Positions 1 to 6,811 are shown, counted from the stretch's first letter. The stretch is DNA of 13,437 nt from Oscillospiraceae bacterium (GCA_902772625.1 CACYBP010000136.1:1-13437); one strand, 5' to 3'. Notes: generated from the letters alone by a model not told the origin. Made by a program: numbers and translations.

Positions 1-1211
1 CCCTTCACCACGTCCTCCGCGAAGCAGTAGCAGGTGGGGGACCCGCAGAAGCCGCAGTCGATATCGGGAAGCATTTTGTGGATCTCCTGGATCCGGGCCA
101 TTTTTTCCATGGCCTCGGTCATGTTGCTGGAGAGAGCCGACACCGGCGCGTACTTCACCGGGTCGGAAAGATATTTCTCGGGGATCTCGGAATTTCCCTT
201 TTCGTCCCGGAAGTCCCAGTTTTCCGAAACCGGCAGATACCGTTTCAGGGTCTGGAGCCGGGCCTTGGCGATGTAGGGATTCTCCACCGCCATCATCCCG
301 CCGACGCACCCGCCGTTGCAGGCGTTCAGCTCGATGAATTCCAGATAGGGGAAATTGCCGTTGTCGATCTGTTCCAGGACGCGGATCACGTTTTCGATGC
401 CGTCGGCCGCCAGATACTTGTCGTTGAAAATAGCGCTGGCCTCCCCTCCCGCCGACGCCCAGCTGACGCCGATCATGCCGGTGCGGGAAAGAGGTTCGGG
501 GGTAAGCTGCTTTTTCATCACGCCGATCAGCTCGAAATACACGTCGCTCATGGAAAGCACTAGATCGATGTCCGATTTCTTCCCGCCCAGACCGTTCTTG
601 ATGTAGCTCACCTTGGCCGGGCAGGGAGAGATGAACACCACGCCGACCTCCTCGGGTTTTAGCCCGGGGTTTTTCTCCAGGGCGCGTTCCCGCGCTCTGG
701 CCGCCGCCAGGTCGATCGGCGGCTGGATCGGCAGGATGTTTTCGCATAAGTAGGGATACCGCAGGGAGATCAGGCGGACGATCACCGGGCAGGCCGAGCT
801 GATCACCGGCTTTTCGATGTCCTTGCGGTTGAGGTAGAGGCGGGTGAAGCCGCTGACCACCTCGGCCGCGCGCGACACCTCGTAGATATCGTCGAATCCC
901 AGGTCCAGAAGGCCCTGCAGGATGTAATCGATGTCGTCGAGATTGTCGAACTGGCCGTAAAGCGACGGGGCGGGAAGCGCCACCGTGTACTTGAATTTTT
1001 TGATGTCCTCCAGCTTGTCGCTGGACGCCCTTTTCGCCTTGTGGGGGCACACGTCGATGCACACGCCGCAGTCGATGCAGCGGTTCGAGTTGATGTGCGC
1101 CTTGCCGTCGCGGATGCGGATGGCCTCCACGGGGCACCGTTTCAGGCAGTGGGTGCAGCCCTTGCACTTGTCGGGATCCAGAAGGACCGAATGTCTGTAT
1201 TCGTTGGCCAT
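1..1211 (-). CDS. [FeFe]-hydrogenase-like H-cluster protein with ferredoxin and C-terminal Fe-S domains (partial)
   Basis: The gene reads leftwards and is cut by the window edge after about 403 residues. Two [4Fe-4S] ferredoxin motifs come first (C16, C19, C22, C26-P and C45, C48, C51, C55-P). The H-cluster domain of iron hydrogenases follows, with its ligand cysteines at C141 (SSACP), C197 (SPCPAK, with K200), C298 and C302 (NACNGGC). A further Fe-S domain of the PF04060 type begins at C386, C389, C394. The cysteine that passes protons to the active site in catalytic enzymes (first Cys of TSCCP) is A140, and the two methionines near the cluster are S195 and N296. These changes are known from sensory-type hydrogenases, so I infer a sensor role and not fast H2 turnover. 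The ATG lies 11 bases after the ATPase stop, with a weak GGGTGA ribosome site. It is the last gene visible in the operon; a PAS or other output domain could lie outside the window. Confidence 0.9.
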   Translation of the reverse strand, partial: MANEYRHSVLLDPDKCKGCTHCLKRCPVEAIRIRDGKAHINSNRCIDCGVCIDVCPHKAKRASSDKLEDIKKFKYTVALPAPSLYGQFDNLDDIDYILQGLLDLGFDDIYEVSRAAEVVSGFTRLYLNRKDIEKPVISSACPVIVRLISLRYPYLCENILPIQPPIDLAAARARERALEKNPGLKPEEVGVVFISPCPAKVSYIKNGLGGKKSDIDLVLSMSDVYFELIGVMKKQLTPEPLSRTGMIGVSWASAGGEASAIFNDKYLAADGIENVIRVLEQIDNGNFPYLEFIELNACNGGCVGGMMAVENPYIAKARLQTLKRYLPVSENWDFRDEKGNSEIPEKYLSDPVKYAPVSALSSNMTEAMEKMARIQEIHKMLPDIDCGFCGSPTCYCFAEDVVK

Positions 1212-1222
1212 ATCGTCACCCG

Positions 1223-1648
1223 TCAGGCGACCTTCACGGTCATGGTGATGGTCGTGCCTCTGCCCACTTCGGTGTCGATCTCCATGGTGTCGGTGTACCG
1301 CTTCATGTTGGGAAGCCCCATGCCCGCGCCGAATCCCAGAGAGCGGATGTTGTCCGGGGCGGTGGAATAGCCTTCCCGCATGGCAAGCGACACGTCGGCG
1401 ATGCCGGGGCCGTGATCGGTGAGGACGATCTTCACTTCCTCAGGCGACACGGTGACGTCCGCCATCCCGCCGTTCGCGTGGATGACCATGTTGATCTCGC
1501 CTTCGTACATGGCAATGGAGACGCGCTTGATGATTTCCGGGGGGAATCCGAGCTGACGAAGCTTCCGCTTCACCTGTACCGATGCGTTTCCGGCGGAGGT
1601 GAAGTTTTCTCCGTCAACGTCATAGTGGAACGTAATCGCTTCTGCCAC
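1223..1648 (-). CDS. SpoIIAB/RsbW-like ATP-binding anti-sigma regulatory kinase
   Basis: A 141-residue stand-alone GHKL ATPase domain. The N box has E49 and N53 (EGEIN), the G1 box is D78-H-G-P-G82, and the G2 box is G105-F-G-A-G-M-G111. Size and motifs match the switch kinases SpoIIAB and RsbW, which bind sigma factors or phosphorylate anti-sigma-factor antagonists. There is no histidine-kinase dimerisation domain. I chose the GTG start because AGGGGG lies 7 bases upstream, the gap to the preceding gene is then 14 bases, and the protein has the usual family length; the open frame runs much further upstream but that part overlaps the DRTGG gene. Its position between a NuoE-like and a hydrogenase-like gene is a known arrangement in Clostridia. 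Its target is not visible here; a SpoIIE-type phosphatase further left would be the natural partner. Confidence 0.9.
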   Translation of the reverse strand: MAEAITFHYDVDGENFTSAGNASVQVKRKLRQLGFPPEIIKRVSIAMYEGEINMVIHANGGMADVTVSPEEVKIVLTDHGPGIADVSLAMREGYSTAPDNIRSLGFGAGMGLPNMKRYTDTMEIDTEVGRGTTITMTVKVA

Positions 1649-1662
1649 GTCTTTTCCCCCTT

Positions 1663-2010
1663 TCAGCCAACTTCGCCGCGCAGTCCGTTGACGTAAAGCC
1701 TTCCGCAGGCCTCGAACAGGGTGAACTTCGTCGCCAGAAGCACCAGTCCCGTCTCCTCGGCCAGCCTCAGCATATCCTCGGTGGGATGCTTGCTCCGCAC
1801 GAACACGATGCAGCGCATATCCATCATCTCGGCGGTCTTGATCACCTGGGGGTTCACAAGGCCGGTGAGCAGCACGGCCTGGTTTTTCACGTAGGCCAGA
1901 ACGTCGCTCATCATATCGCAGCCGCAGGCGGAGCAGAGTTCGGTTTCCAGATCCTCCTCGCAGCACAGGACCTCGGCTTCGAGAAGTTCTTTGACACGGG
2001 ATATCTTCAT
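1663..2010 (-). CDS. DRTGG-domain protein, cysteine-rich
   Basis: A 115-residue protein. The body from about residue 33 to 112 resembles the DRTGG domain, a small domain known from phosphotransacetylase N-terminal regions and CBS proteins, thought to act in regulation or ligand binding. Recognisable parts are GCDMMSDVL (30-38), the VNPQVIKTAEM stretch (52-62) and the C-terminal FEACGRLYVNGL (99-110). It holds seven cysteines (C16, C17, C26, C29, C31, C67, C102), many for its size; C26-x2-C29-x-C31 sits just before the domain core. Metal or Fe-S binding, or redox disulfides, are possible but not shown. The ribosome site is weak (AAAGAGAAAAAGACC before the ATG), so translation may depend on the gene upstream, 27 bases away. 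Such proteins recur next to NuoE-like and ATPase genes in clostridial hydrogenase operons, but their job is not established. Confidence 0.85.
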   Translation of the reverse strand: MKISRVKELLEAEVLCCEEDLETELCSACGCDMMSDVLAYVKNQAVLLTGLVNPQVIKTAEMMDMRCIVFVRSKHPTEDMLRLAEETGLVLLATKFTLFEACGRLYVNGLRGEVG

Positions 2011-2037
2011 GGTCTTTTTCTCTTTCGGGCCGTCCGA

Positions 2038-2514
2038 TCAGTAAGTGGCGAGGATGCCCTTCACGTCGGCGGGGACCAGTCTCCCGTACACCTTGTCGTT
2101 GATGGTCATGACCGGAGCCAGACCGCAGCAGCCGAGGCAGCGGGTGTCCTGGATGGTGAATTTGCCGTCGTCGGTGGTTTCGCCGGCTTCGATGCCGAGG
2201 ACCTTCTTGACCTCGTTCAGAACGTCCTGGGAGCCCTTGACGTAGCAGGCGGTGCCCAGGCAGACGCTGACGATGTAATCGCCCTTCGGCTTCAGGGAGA
2301 ACTGCGAATAGAAGGTCGCCACGCCGTAAACGTCGGTCACGGGGCATCCGACGCGGTCGGCGATGAAGACCTGAGTCTCAAGAGACAGATAGCTGAAAAG
2401 CTCCTGTGCCTTCTGCATGATGGGCATCAGGGGGCCCTTCTCGTTTTTGTGCTCATCGATGTAAGCGGCAAGCTCAGCGTATTTCTGCTGCTTTTCTTCT
2501 TCGGTGAGAGTCAT
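2038..2514 (-). CDS. nuoE: NuoE-like thioredoxin-fold [2Fe-2S] subunit of NAD(P)H-linked hydrogenase
   Basis: A 158-residue protein with the complete family pattern: a helical N-terminal part, the VYGVATFYSQF stretch (62-72), and four cluster cysteines C85-x4-C90 and C126-x3-C130. The family covers complex I NuoE and HydC of electron-bifurcating hydrogenases and formate dehydrogenases, where this subunit passes electrons between NADH:flavin subunits and the Fe-S chain. With no other complex I gene nearby and an H-cluster gene in the same operon, the HydC role is more likely; the catalytic NuoF- and HydA-like partners are not in the window. The ATG is preceded by AGGAGG (2522-2527), the best ribosome site of this operon, and the SigA promoter lies about 60 bases upstream. 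The reading frame is open far upstream but that extension crosses the promoter and looks like low-complexity shadow sequence. Confidence 0.93.
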   Translation of the reverse strand: MTLTEEEKQQKYAELAAYIDEHKNEKGPLMPIMQKAQELFSYLSLETQVFIADRVGCPVTDVYGVATFYSQFSLKPKGDYIVSVCLGTACYVKGSQDVLNEVKKVLGIEAGETTDDGKFTIQDTRCLGCCGLAPVMTINDKVYGRLVPADVKGILATY

Positions 2515-2572
2515 GTTTGTTCCTCCTAACTCTTTCTCGATGGGAATGATTCTTTTGCTCGGGGCTTTGTTT

Positions 2573-2601
2573 ATTATAATATAAAGCGGCAGGAAATACA
2601 A
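2573..2601 (-). promoter_or_regulatory. SigA-type promoter of the NuoE/hydrogenase-like operon
   Basis: On the minus strand TTGTAT (2601-2596) is followed after exactly 17 bases by a perfect TATAAT (2578-2573). Transcription should start near 2566, giving a leader of about 52 bases before the ATG at 2514. The -10 lies inside the palindrome ATTATAAT (2573-2580), so a second perfect TATAAT faces the other way. Confidence 0.75.
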
Positions 2602-2663
2602 GCGTTTTTTCGCATTTTCCGGGCGGAAGTTTTTGCCGGAAACCCTCCCCGGGAGCCTCCTTT

Positions 2664-2687
2664 CCCGCCCGGGGCCCTCCCCCGCCC
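2664..2687 (-). other. Potential G-quadruplex motif
   Basis: Read on the minus strand there are five runs of at least three G: GGG, C, GGGGG, A, GGG, CCCC, GGG, C, GGG. Linkers are 1 to 4 bases, which fits the usual G3 quadruplex rule. It sits about 65 bases upstream of the -35 of the leftward operon. The GGGG/CCCC parts could form ordinary hairpins instead, and GC-rich genomes contain such runs by chance. Confidence 0.4.
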
Positions 2688-2701
2688 TCCTTCGGGAGGG
2701 A

Positions 2702-2728
2702 GAGGGCTTTCCGGACGCCCTCTTTTTT
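2702..2728 (+). terminator. Terminator-like hairpin upstream of the FAD oxidoreductase promoter
   Basis: GAGGGC (2702-2707) pairs with GCCCTC (2717-2722) around a 9-base loop, followed at once by six T (2723-2728). The hairpin with the TTCG loop at 2685-2700 stands just before it. No plus-strand gene lies upstream, so it would end either stray transcription or a short RNA started at the palindromic -10. Confidence 0.5.
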
Positions 2729-2752
2729 CTCCCGCCCGGCCGCTTTTTCCGG

Positions 2753-2781
2753 GTGACAGAAGGGGGAAAACGTGGTATACT
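2753..2781 (+). promoter_or_regulatory. SigA-type promoter of the FAD oxidoreductase gene
   Basis: GTGACA (2753-2758, five of six consensus bases) is followed after 17 bases by TATACT (2776-2781). Transcription should start near 2788. A small hairpin, CCGGC (2799-2803) with GCCGG (2812-2816), lies in the leader directly before the ribosome site. Confidence 0.7.
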
Positions 2782-2836
2782 CTTTCCGTAAGACCATCCC
2801 GGCGCGTCCCTGCCGGACAAGGAGGAAAAAAAGCGT

Positions 2837-4084
2837 ATGAAGAAATACGATCTGTTGGTCACGGGCGGCGGCTTCGCCGGCGTATGCGCCGCCATTGCCG
2901 CGGCGCGGGAAGGCCTTTCGGTGCTCCTGTGCGACGCGGGCGGAGCTCTCGGCGGCGCGGCCGCGGGGAATCTGGTGAATCCCTTCATGCCCTATTCCAC
3001 CACCGCGGAGGGCGAAAGGCTCGAATTGACCCGGGGGATCTTCAGGACCATCGTGAATAACCTCCGGGAAGCGGGCGCCATCCGGGGCGACGTCTTTCAC
3101 GAGGAATACCTGAAGCTGATTCTGGACCGCATGACGCGCGAGGCCGGGGTAGACGTGCTTTTCCACTCGCTTCTCACCGGGGTGAAGCGCGAGGGGGCGC
3201 GGCTGGTCTCCCTGACCTTCCAGGGCAAATCCGGCCCCTTTGAGATCGAGGCCGCGGAGTTTATAGACGCCACTGGCGACGCCGATCTCGCGTTTCTTGC
3301 CGGCTGCCCCTTCCGGCTGGGGCGGGAAAAGGATTCCCTCTGCCAGCCCATGACCCTCTGCTTCCGGGTGGCGGGAGTGGACAAGGAGGCCTACCGGCTG
3401 CACAAAAGCGAGATCAACCCCCTCTATAACCGTTTCCGCGCCGAGGGAAAGATCAAAAACGTCCGGGAAAACGTGCTGATCTTTGACAATCTGGTTCCCG
3501 GGGTGCTGCATTTCAATTCCACCCGGGTGGTGAAGCTCAACCCCACCGATCCTCTGGATCTCTCCCGGGCTGAATCCGACGCAAGAGAGCAGATGTTCGA
3601 GCTCTTCCGGTTCATGAAGGAGAATATCCCCGGCTTTGAGAATTCCGAGATCGCCTTCTCCGCCCCCTCCATCGGCGTGCGGGAAAGCCGGATGATCCTG
3701 GGCGAGCATGTCCTGACCGAAGAGGAGCTGAAGGCCTGCACCCGCTTCCCCGACGCCATCGCCGCCGGGAATTACGACATCGACATCCATAACCCCGAGG
3801 GCTCGGGCACCAGCCATTACTACTTCCCCGCCGGGACCTACTACACCATCCCCTACCGGAGCCTGGTGCCCCTGGGGCTTGACAATCTTCTGGTGGGCGG
3901 CCGGTGCATCTCCGCCACCCACGAGGCGCAGGCCTCGATCCGCATCATGCCCATCTGCGCCTCCACCGGAGAGGCCGCGGGCGTCGGCGCCGCCGTCGCC
4001 TTCAGGAGCGGAAAGCCGGTCTCCGAAGCCGATACCGACGAGATCCGCCGTATCCTTCTCGAAAACGGCGCCTTCCTCGGCTGA
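2837..4084 (+). CDS. FAD-dependent oxidoreductase (FAD_oxidored family)
   Basis: A 415-residue flavoprotein. The N-terminal dinucleotide-binding fold has G10-x-G12-x2-G15 and an acidic D33 at the end of the second strand; a GG-rich stretch (GALGGAAAGNLVNPF) follows, as is usual in PF12831. SIGVRESR near residues 278-285 and the C-terminal block from GGRCISATHEA (354-364) through IRIMPICASTGEAAG close the FAD site. The length is normal for the simple one-domain members. Substrate cannot be told: the family holds many uncharacterised dehydrogenases. The protein has no signal peptide or membrane segment and should be cytoplasmic. AAGGAGG (2819-2825) decides the ATG. The gene is transcribed alone, between its own promoter and a strong terminator. 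Confidence 0.9.
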   Translation: MKKYDLLVTGGGFAGVCAAIAAAREGLSVLLCDAGGALGGAAAGNLVNPFMPYSTTAEGERLELTRGIFRTIVNNLREAGAIRGDVFHEEYLKLILDRMTREAGVDVLFHSLLTGVKREGARLVSLTFQGKSGPFEIEAAEFIDATGDADLAFLAGCPFRLGREKDSLCQPMTLCFRVAGVDKEAYRLHKSEINPLYNRFRAEGKIKNVRENVLIFDNLVPGVLHFNSTRVVKLNPTDPLDLSRAESDAREQMFELFRFMKENIPGFENSEIAFSAPSIGVRESRMILGEHVLTEEELKACTRFPDAIAAGNYDIDIHNPEGSGTSHYYFPAGTYYTIPYRSLVPLGLDNLLVGGRCISATHEAQASIRIMPICASTGEAAGVGAAVAFRSGKPVSEADTDEIRRILLENGAFLG

Positions 4085-4104
4085 CGCCGTCTGTGCGCAA
4101 AGTC

Positions 4105-4139
4105 CCGCCGCCCGGGAGCTTTCCCGGGCGGCGGTTTTT
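4105..4139 (+). terminator. Intrinsic terminator after the FAD oxidoreductase gene
   Basis: A perfect 13-base-pair stem, 4105-4117 with 4122-4134, closes a GCTT loop and is followed by five T. It overlaps the last codon of the converging spoVAF-like gene. Read on the other strand only three T follow, so it may stop leftward transcription less well. Confidence 0.92.
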
Positions 4140-5538
4140 ATCTTTTGATCCGGCTCCGCTTGAAAAGCGGCGAAAGCTCCCCCGGGCGGAAGGGCAGGAG
4201 CGGGGCCAGATACGGCTTTCCGTCGTCGGTCCTCATCAGGGCGAGAAGGAAAAGAATCACCGGCGGCACGAGGAAAAAGCCCGCCCTTCCCAGAAGCGCC
4301 GTGGCGGTCAGCCAAAGGAGCCGGATGAATTTCAGTGCGTAGCCCAATTCCAGATTCTGCTGGGCGTACACGGTCACCGAGACGAAGGACATGAGATAGA
4401 CCACCTCCGCCGAGGCCCATCCCGCGCTCACGGCGAATTCTCCCACCACGGCTCCCACCACGATGGAGATGACGTTGCCCACGTTGTGGGGCGTGTTCAG
4501 GGCGCTCATGCGCAGCATCCCGGTCAGGGCTTCGTAGACCAGGAACTGGAAATAAAGAGGGATTTCGGCCTTTTCGTTGACCAGGAGGAATTCCCACGCG
4601 GGCGGGAGCGAATCCCGGATCTGATTCAGAAGCAGCACCAGCGGGGTGAGGGACACCGCCGTAAGCATCATCAGAAGGCGGATCCACCGGTAATAGGTCC
4701 CGACGAAGGGAGGAAAATAATAGTCGTTGGCCTCCTTGAGAAAATCCGCAAGCCGCGCGGGCAGGATCATCACGGTGGAGGCGTTGTCGGCCATTACCAC
4801 CACGTGTCCCTCCAGGATCGCCGCGGCCGCCATGTCGGGCCTTTCGGTCTGGCGGATCCGGGGAAAGGGGTTCCAGAATTTCTGCGGCACGAGGTATTCC
4901 GAAAGCGACTCCTGATTCATCACCAGCCCCTCGGACAAGGCCGAGCGGATCCTCTCCCGGAGCTTTTCCAGATAGCTTCCGTCGGCCCTTCCCCGCATGT
5001 AGCATAAAAGCACGTCGCTTTCAAAGGTCCTTCCGGCCTTCAGATCCTCGATCACCAGGTCCTCGCTGTGGATCCTTCTCCGGAGAAGCGAGCTGTTGAC
5101 CGAAAGGATCTCCACGAAGCCGTCGTGGGAGCCGCGCAGGGTCCGTTCCTTGTCCGGCTCGGTGGTGCGGCGCTGGGGGATATTGCGGGCGTCCACCATC
5201 AGGGGGCCGCACCCCTCCATCAGGAGCACCGGCACCCCGGAAAGAAAGGTCTTCACCGCCTGATTCCCGTCTTGAAGGGGCTTGATCTCCCCGAAGGGCA
5301 TGAAGGAGTCCACGATCTCCCGGGCTTCCGCCATTTTCCCGTTTTCCCCCGCGGGGCAGGCCATCAGGCGCGAAAGGAGAAGCGCGATCTCGTCCTGATC
5401 GGTGTTGCCGTCGATCATGTAGAGCGCGCACCGCCTGCCGCCCGCGAGAAACCCCCGGCGGAAGACGTCATAGGAGACGCCGTAGTTGACCCTTTTTTCA
5501 AAGGCGGCGGTCTGTTGTTCGAAGGTTTTTTCTTTCAC
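4138..5538 (-). CDS. spoVAF: GerA-family spore germination protein, SpoVAF-like
   Basis: A 466-residue membrane protein of the GerA/SpoVAF family (PF03323), which helps dormant spores respond to germinants; SpoVAF is linked to release of the spore store of dipicolinic acid. The soluble half carries the family signature D116-A-R..E127-P and FVEILSVNSSLLRRRI. From about residue 220 on, NPFPRIRQTERPD and LEGHVVVMAD strongly recall SpoVAF as I know it from Bacillus. Membrane segments lie near 286-304, 325-344, 354-374, 377-393 and 404-434. I chose GTG at 5538 because GGAGG stands 5 bases before it; the frame is open to 5709 but that part crosses the promoter of the divergent gene and is not family-like. 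No gerAB/gerAC or other spoVA gene is beside it, so it stands alone. No clear SigG or SigF promoter could be found upstream. Confidence 0.9.
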   Translation of the reverse strand: MKEKTFEQQTAAFEKRVNYGVSYDVFRRGFLAGGRRCALYMIDGNTDQDEIALLLSRLMACPAGENGKMAEAREIVDSFMPFGEIKPLQDGNQAVKTFLSGVPVLLMEGCGPLMVDARNIPQRRTTEPDKERTLRGSHDGFVEILSVNSSLLRRRIHSEDLVIEDLKAGRTFESDVLLCYMRGRADGSYLEKLRERIRSALSEGLVMNQESLSEYLVPQKFWNPFPRIRQTERPDMAAAAILEGHVVVMADNASTVMILPARLADFLKEANDYYFPPFVGTYYRWIRLLMMLTAVSLTPLVLLLNQIRDSLPPAWEFLLVNEKAEIPLYFQFLVYEALTGMLRMSALNTPHNVGNVISIVVGAVVGEFAVSAGWASAEVVYLMSFVSVTVYAQQNLELGYALKFIRLLWLTATALLGRAGFFLVPPVILFLLALMRTDDGKPYLAPLLPFRPGELSPLFKRSRIKR

Positions 5539-5609
5539 GGCTTCCTCCCGGGCGTTTTTCCGGTAGTCTCGGCCGGTTTTCCGCGGTTTATGCGTCCATT
5601 TCTTTCCGC

Positions 5610-5638
5610 TTGCAGAAAAAGCGCTTCCGTGATACAAT
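5610..5638 (+). promoter_or_regulatory. Extended -10 promoter of the DUF3810-type peptidase gene
   Basis: TACAAT (5633-5638) is preceded by TGA, an extended -10 element. A poor -35, TTGCAG (5610-5615), lies 17 bases upstream. Transcription should start near 5645, about 63 bases before the ATG. Its position inside the upstream open frame of the spoVAF-like gene supports the shorter start of that gene. Confidence 0.55.
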
Positions 5639-5707
5639 AAGGCGAGCTCCCTTTCCTGCTTTTTCCCGGCCGGACGCGGCCCATCACGTTTTCCGAAAGG
5701 ATCCGAC

Positions 5708-6799
5708 ATGCATTCTGAACGTCATACGGTGAAATATATCGTCTCCAAATTTCTTCTTGCGCTGCTCCTTTCCGCGGGTGCGCTGCTGATCGCGTGGGCC
5801 TGCCGGAAAAGCCCGGCGGATTTCGCCGCCGGAAAGCTCCGTCCCCTGGCGGGGCAGGTGCTCGGCGCGCTTTCCTCCTTTTTCTCGTTTCTGGATTTCT
5901 CGGCGGCGGAGGTCCTGCTTTACGTCCTGGCCATGAGCGTCGTGATCGGGGTGATCGGGCTTCTCGTGCGCCTGATCACGCGGGAAGGCCGGATCCGGAG
6001 GCTTCTTTCCTGGATCGCCTCGCTCGCCCTTTTCGCCTCGACGGCCTTCATCGTCTTCGAAACGCTCTTCGGAGGGCTCTATTACGCCGAGCCGCGCATC
6101 GATTCCCTGGGCCTCTCGGTGAAAAAGCGGCCGGTTTCCGAACTGGAAACCCTCTGCCTTTCGCTCGGGAAGGAGGCCAACGCCCTTTCGGAGAAACTGA
6201 CCTACACGGTCTCGCCCCCCGATGAGAAGGCCTTCGTCGAGACCGCCCGGGAGATCGCGGGGATCGTTTCGGCCTACACCGGCGTCGAGCAGGCGCCGCC
6301 CAAATACGTTCTGGCCTCTGAATCCATGTCCTACACCAACATCACCGGCTTCTTCTCCCCCTTCACCGGAGAGTGCAACGTCAACCGGAACGATCTTTCG
6401 ATCTCGGTCCCCTTCACCATGGCGCACGAGCTGATGCACCGCTGGGGCGTCACCGCCGAGGACGAGGCCAACGCCTTCGCCTATTTTATCCTTTCGGAAA
6501 GCGACGTGCCCTTTTACCGCTACTCCGCGGCGTATATGGGTCTTCTCTACGCCCTTCCCAAGCTCCGGAACGCCGACAAAGAAGCCTATACCCGCGTGAT
6601 CGATTCGCTTTCTCCCCGCGTCAAGGCCGATATCAACGCTTATCACGATCACTGGGAAAAGTACGAGGGCAAGACCGCCGAGGTCTCCAACTCCATCAAC
6701 AACGCCTACCTCGTTCTGAACGGCGAGGACGACGGCGTGAAATCCTACGGCCGGGTGGTGGACTGGCTTCTGGCTTACCGAGAAAAGAAAGGCGCGTAA
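5708..6799 (+). CDS. DUF3810-type membrane-anchored zinc metallopeptidase
   Basis: A 363-residue protein with three N-terminal hydrophobic segments (about 12-30, 68-90, 100-122) and then a domain outside or at the membrane. The domain has the zinc-protease motif H240-E-L-M-H244 and a downstream EDEAN (251-255) whose E253 is a likely third metal ligand. NITGFFSPFTGECNVN (211-226) ahead of the motif is typical of DUF3810. Family knowledge predicts a membrane-bound zinc peptidase of unknown substrate. The ribosome site is AAAGG, seven bases before the ATG (5696-5700). The gene diverges from the spoVAF-like gene and ends at its own terminator. A role in the envelope or in spore formation is conceivable from position only. 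Confidence 0.88.
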   Translation: MHSERHTVKYIVSKFLLALLLSAGALLIAWACRKSPADFAAGKLRPLAGQVLGALSSFFSFLDFSAAEVLLYVLAMSVVIGVIGLLVRLITREGRIRRLLSWIASLALFASTAFIVFETLFGGLYYAEPRIDSLGLSVKKRPVSELETLCLSLGKEANALSEKLTYTVSPPDEKAFVETAREIAGIVSAYTGVEQAPPKYVLASESMSYTNITGFFSPFTGECNVNRNDLSISVPFTMAHELMHRWGVTAEDEANAFAYFILSESDVPFYRYSAAYMGLLYALPKLRNADKEAYTRVIDSLSPRVKADINAYHDHWEKYEGKTAEVSNSINNAYLVLNGEDDGVKSYGRVVDWLLAYREKKGA

Positions 6800-6811
6800 A
6801 ATCCGCCGTTT

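Larger units (their letters stand above)
2515..2836. other. Divergent intergenic region, structured, no gene seen
   Basis: These 322 bases separate the leftward hydrogenase-type operon from the rightward FAD oxidoreductase gene. They hold a minus-strand promoter at 2573-2601, a C-rich block with G-quadruplex potential on the minus strand (2664-2687), a hairpin with a TTCG loop (CCCTCC/GGAGGG, 2685-2700), a terminator-like hairpin with six T (2702-2728) and a plus-strand promoter (2753-2781). I see no convincing reading frame: the ones that cross it are extensions of neighbouring genes without ribosome sites. A short structured RNA running 2587-2728 is possible and is discussed under findings. 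Confidence 0.7.

Noticed and set aside
2515..2988. Longer NuoE-like protein from an upstream start
   Set aside because: The upstream part crosses the promoter and is Pro/Arg/Ser-rich; ATG at 2514 has AGGAGG and gives the family length.
2474..5005. 843-codon open frame on the minus strand
   Set aside because: It lies opposite the FAD oxidoreductase gene and across two other genes, has low-complexity Gly/Arg/Pro-rich sequence, no family resemblance and no ribosome site. It is a product of high GC.
5539..5709. N-terminal extension of the spoVAF-like protein to the ATG at 5709
   Set aside because: The extension has no ribosome site, overlaps the start of the divergent gene and its promoter, and is not family-like; GTG at 5538 has a good GGAGG.
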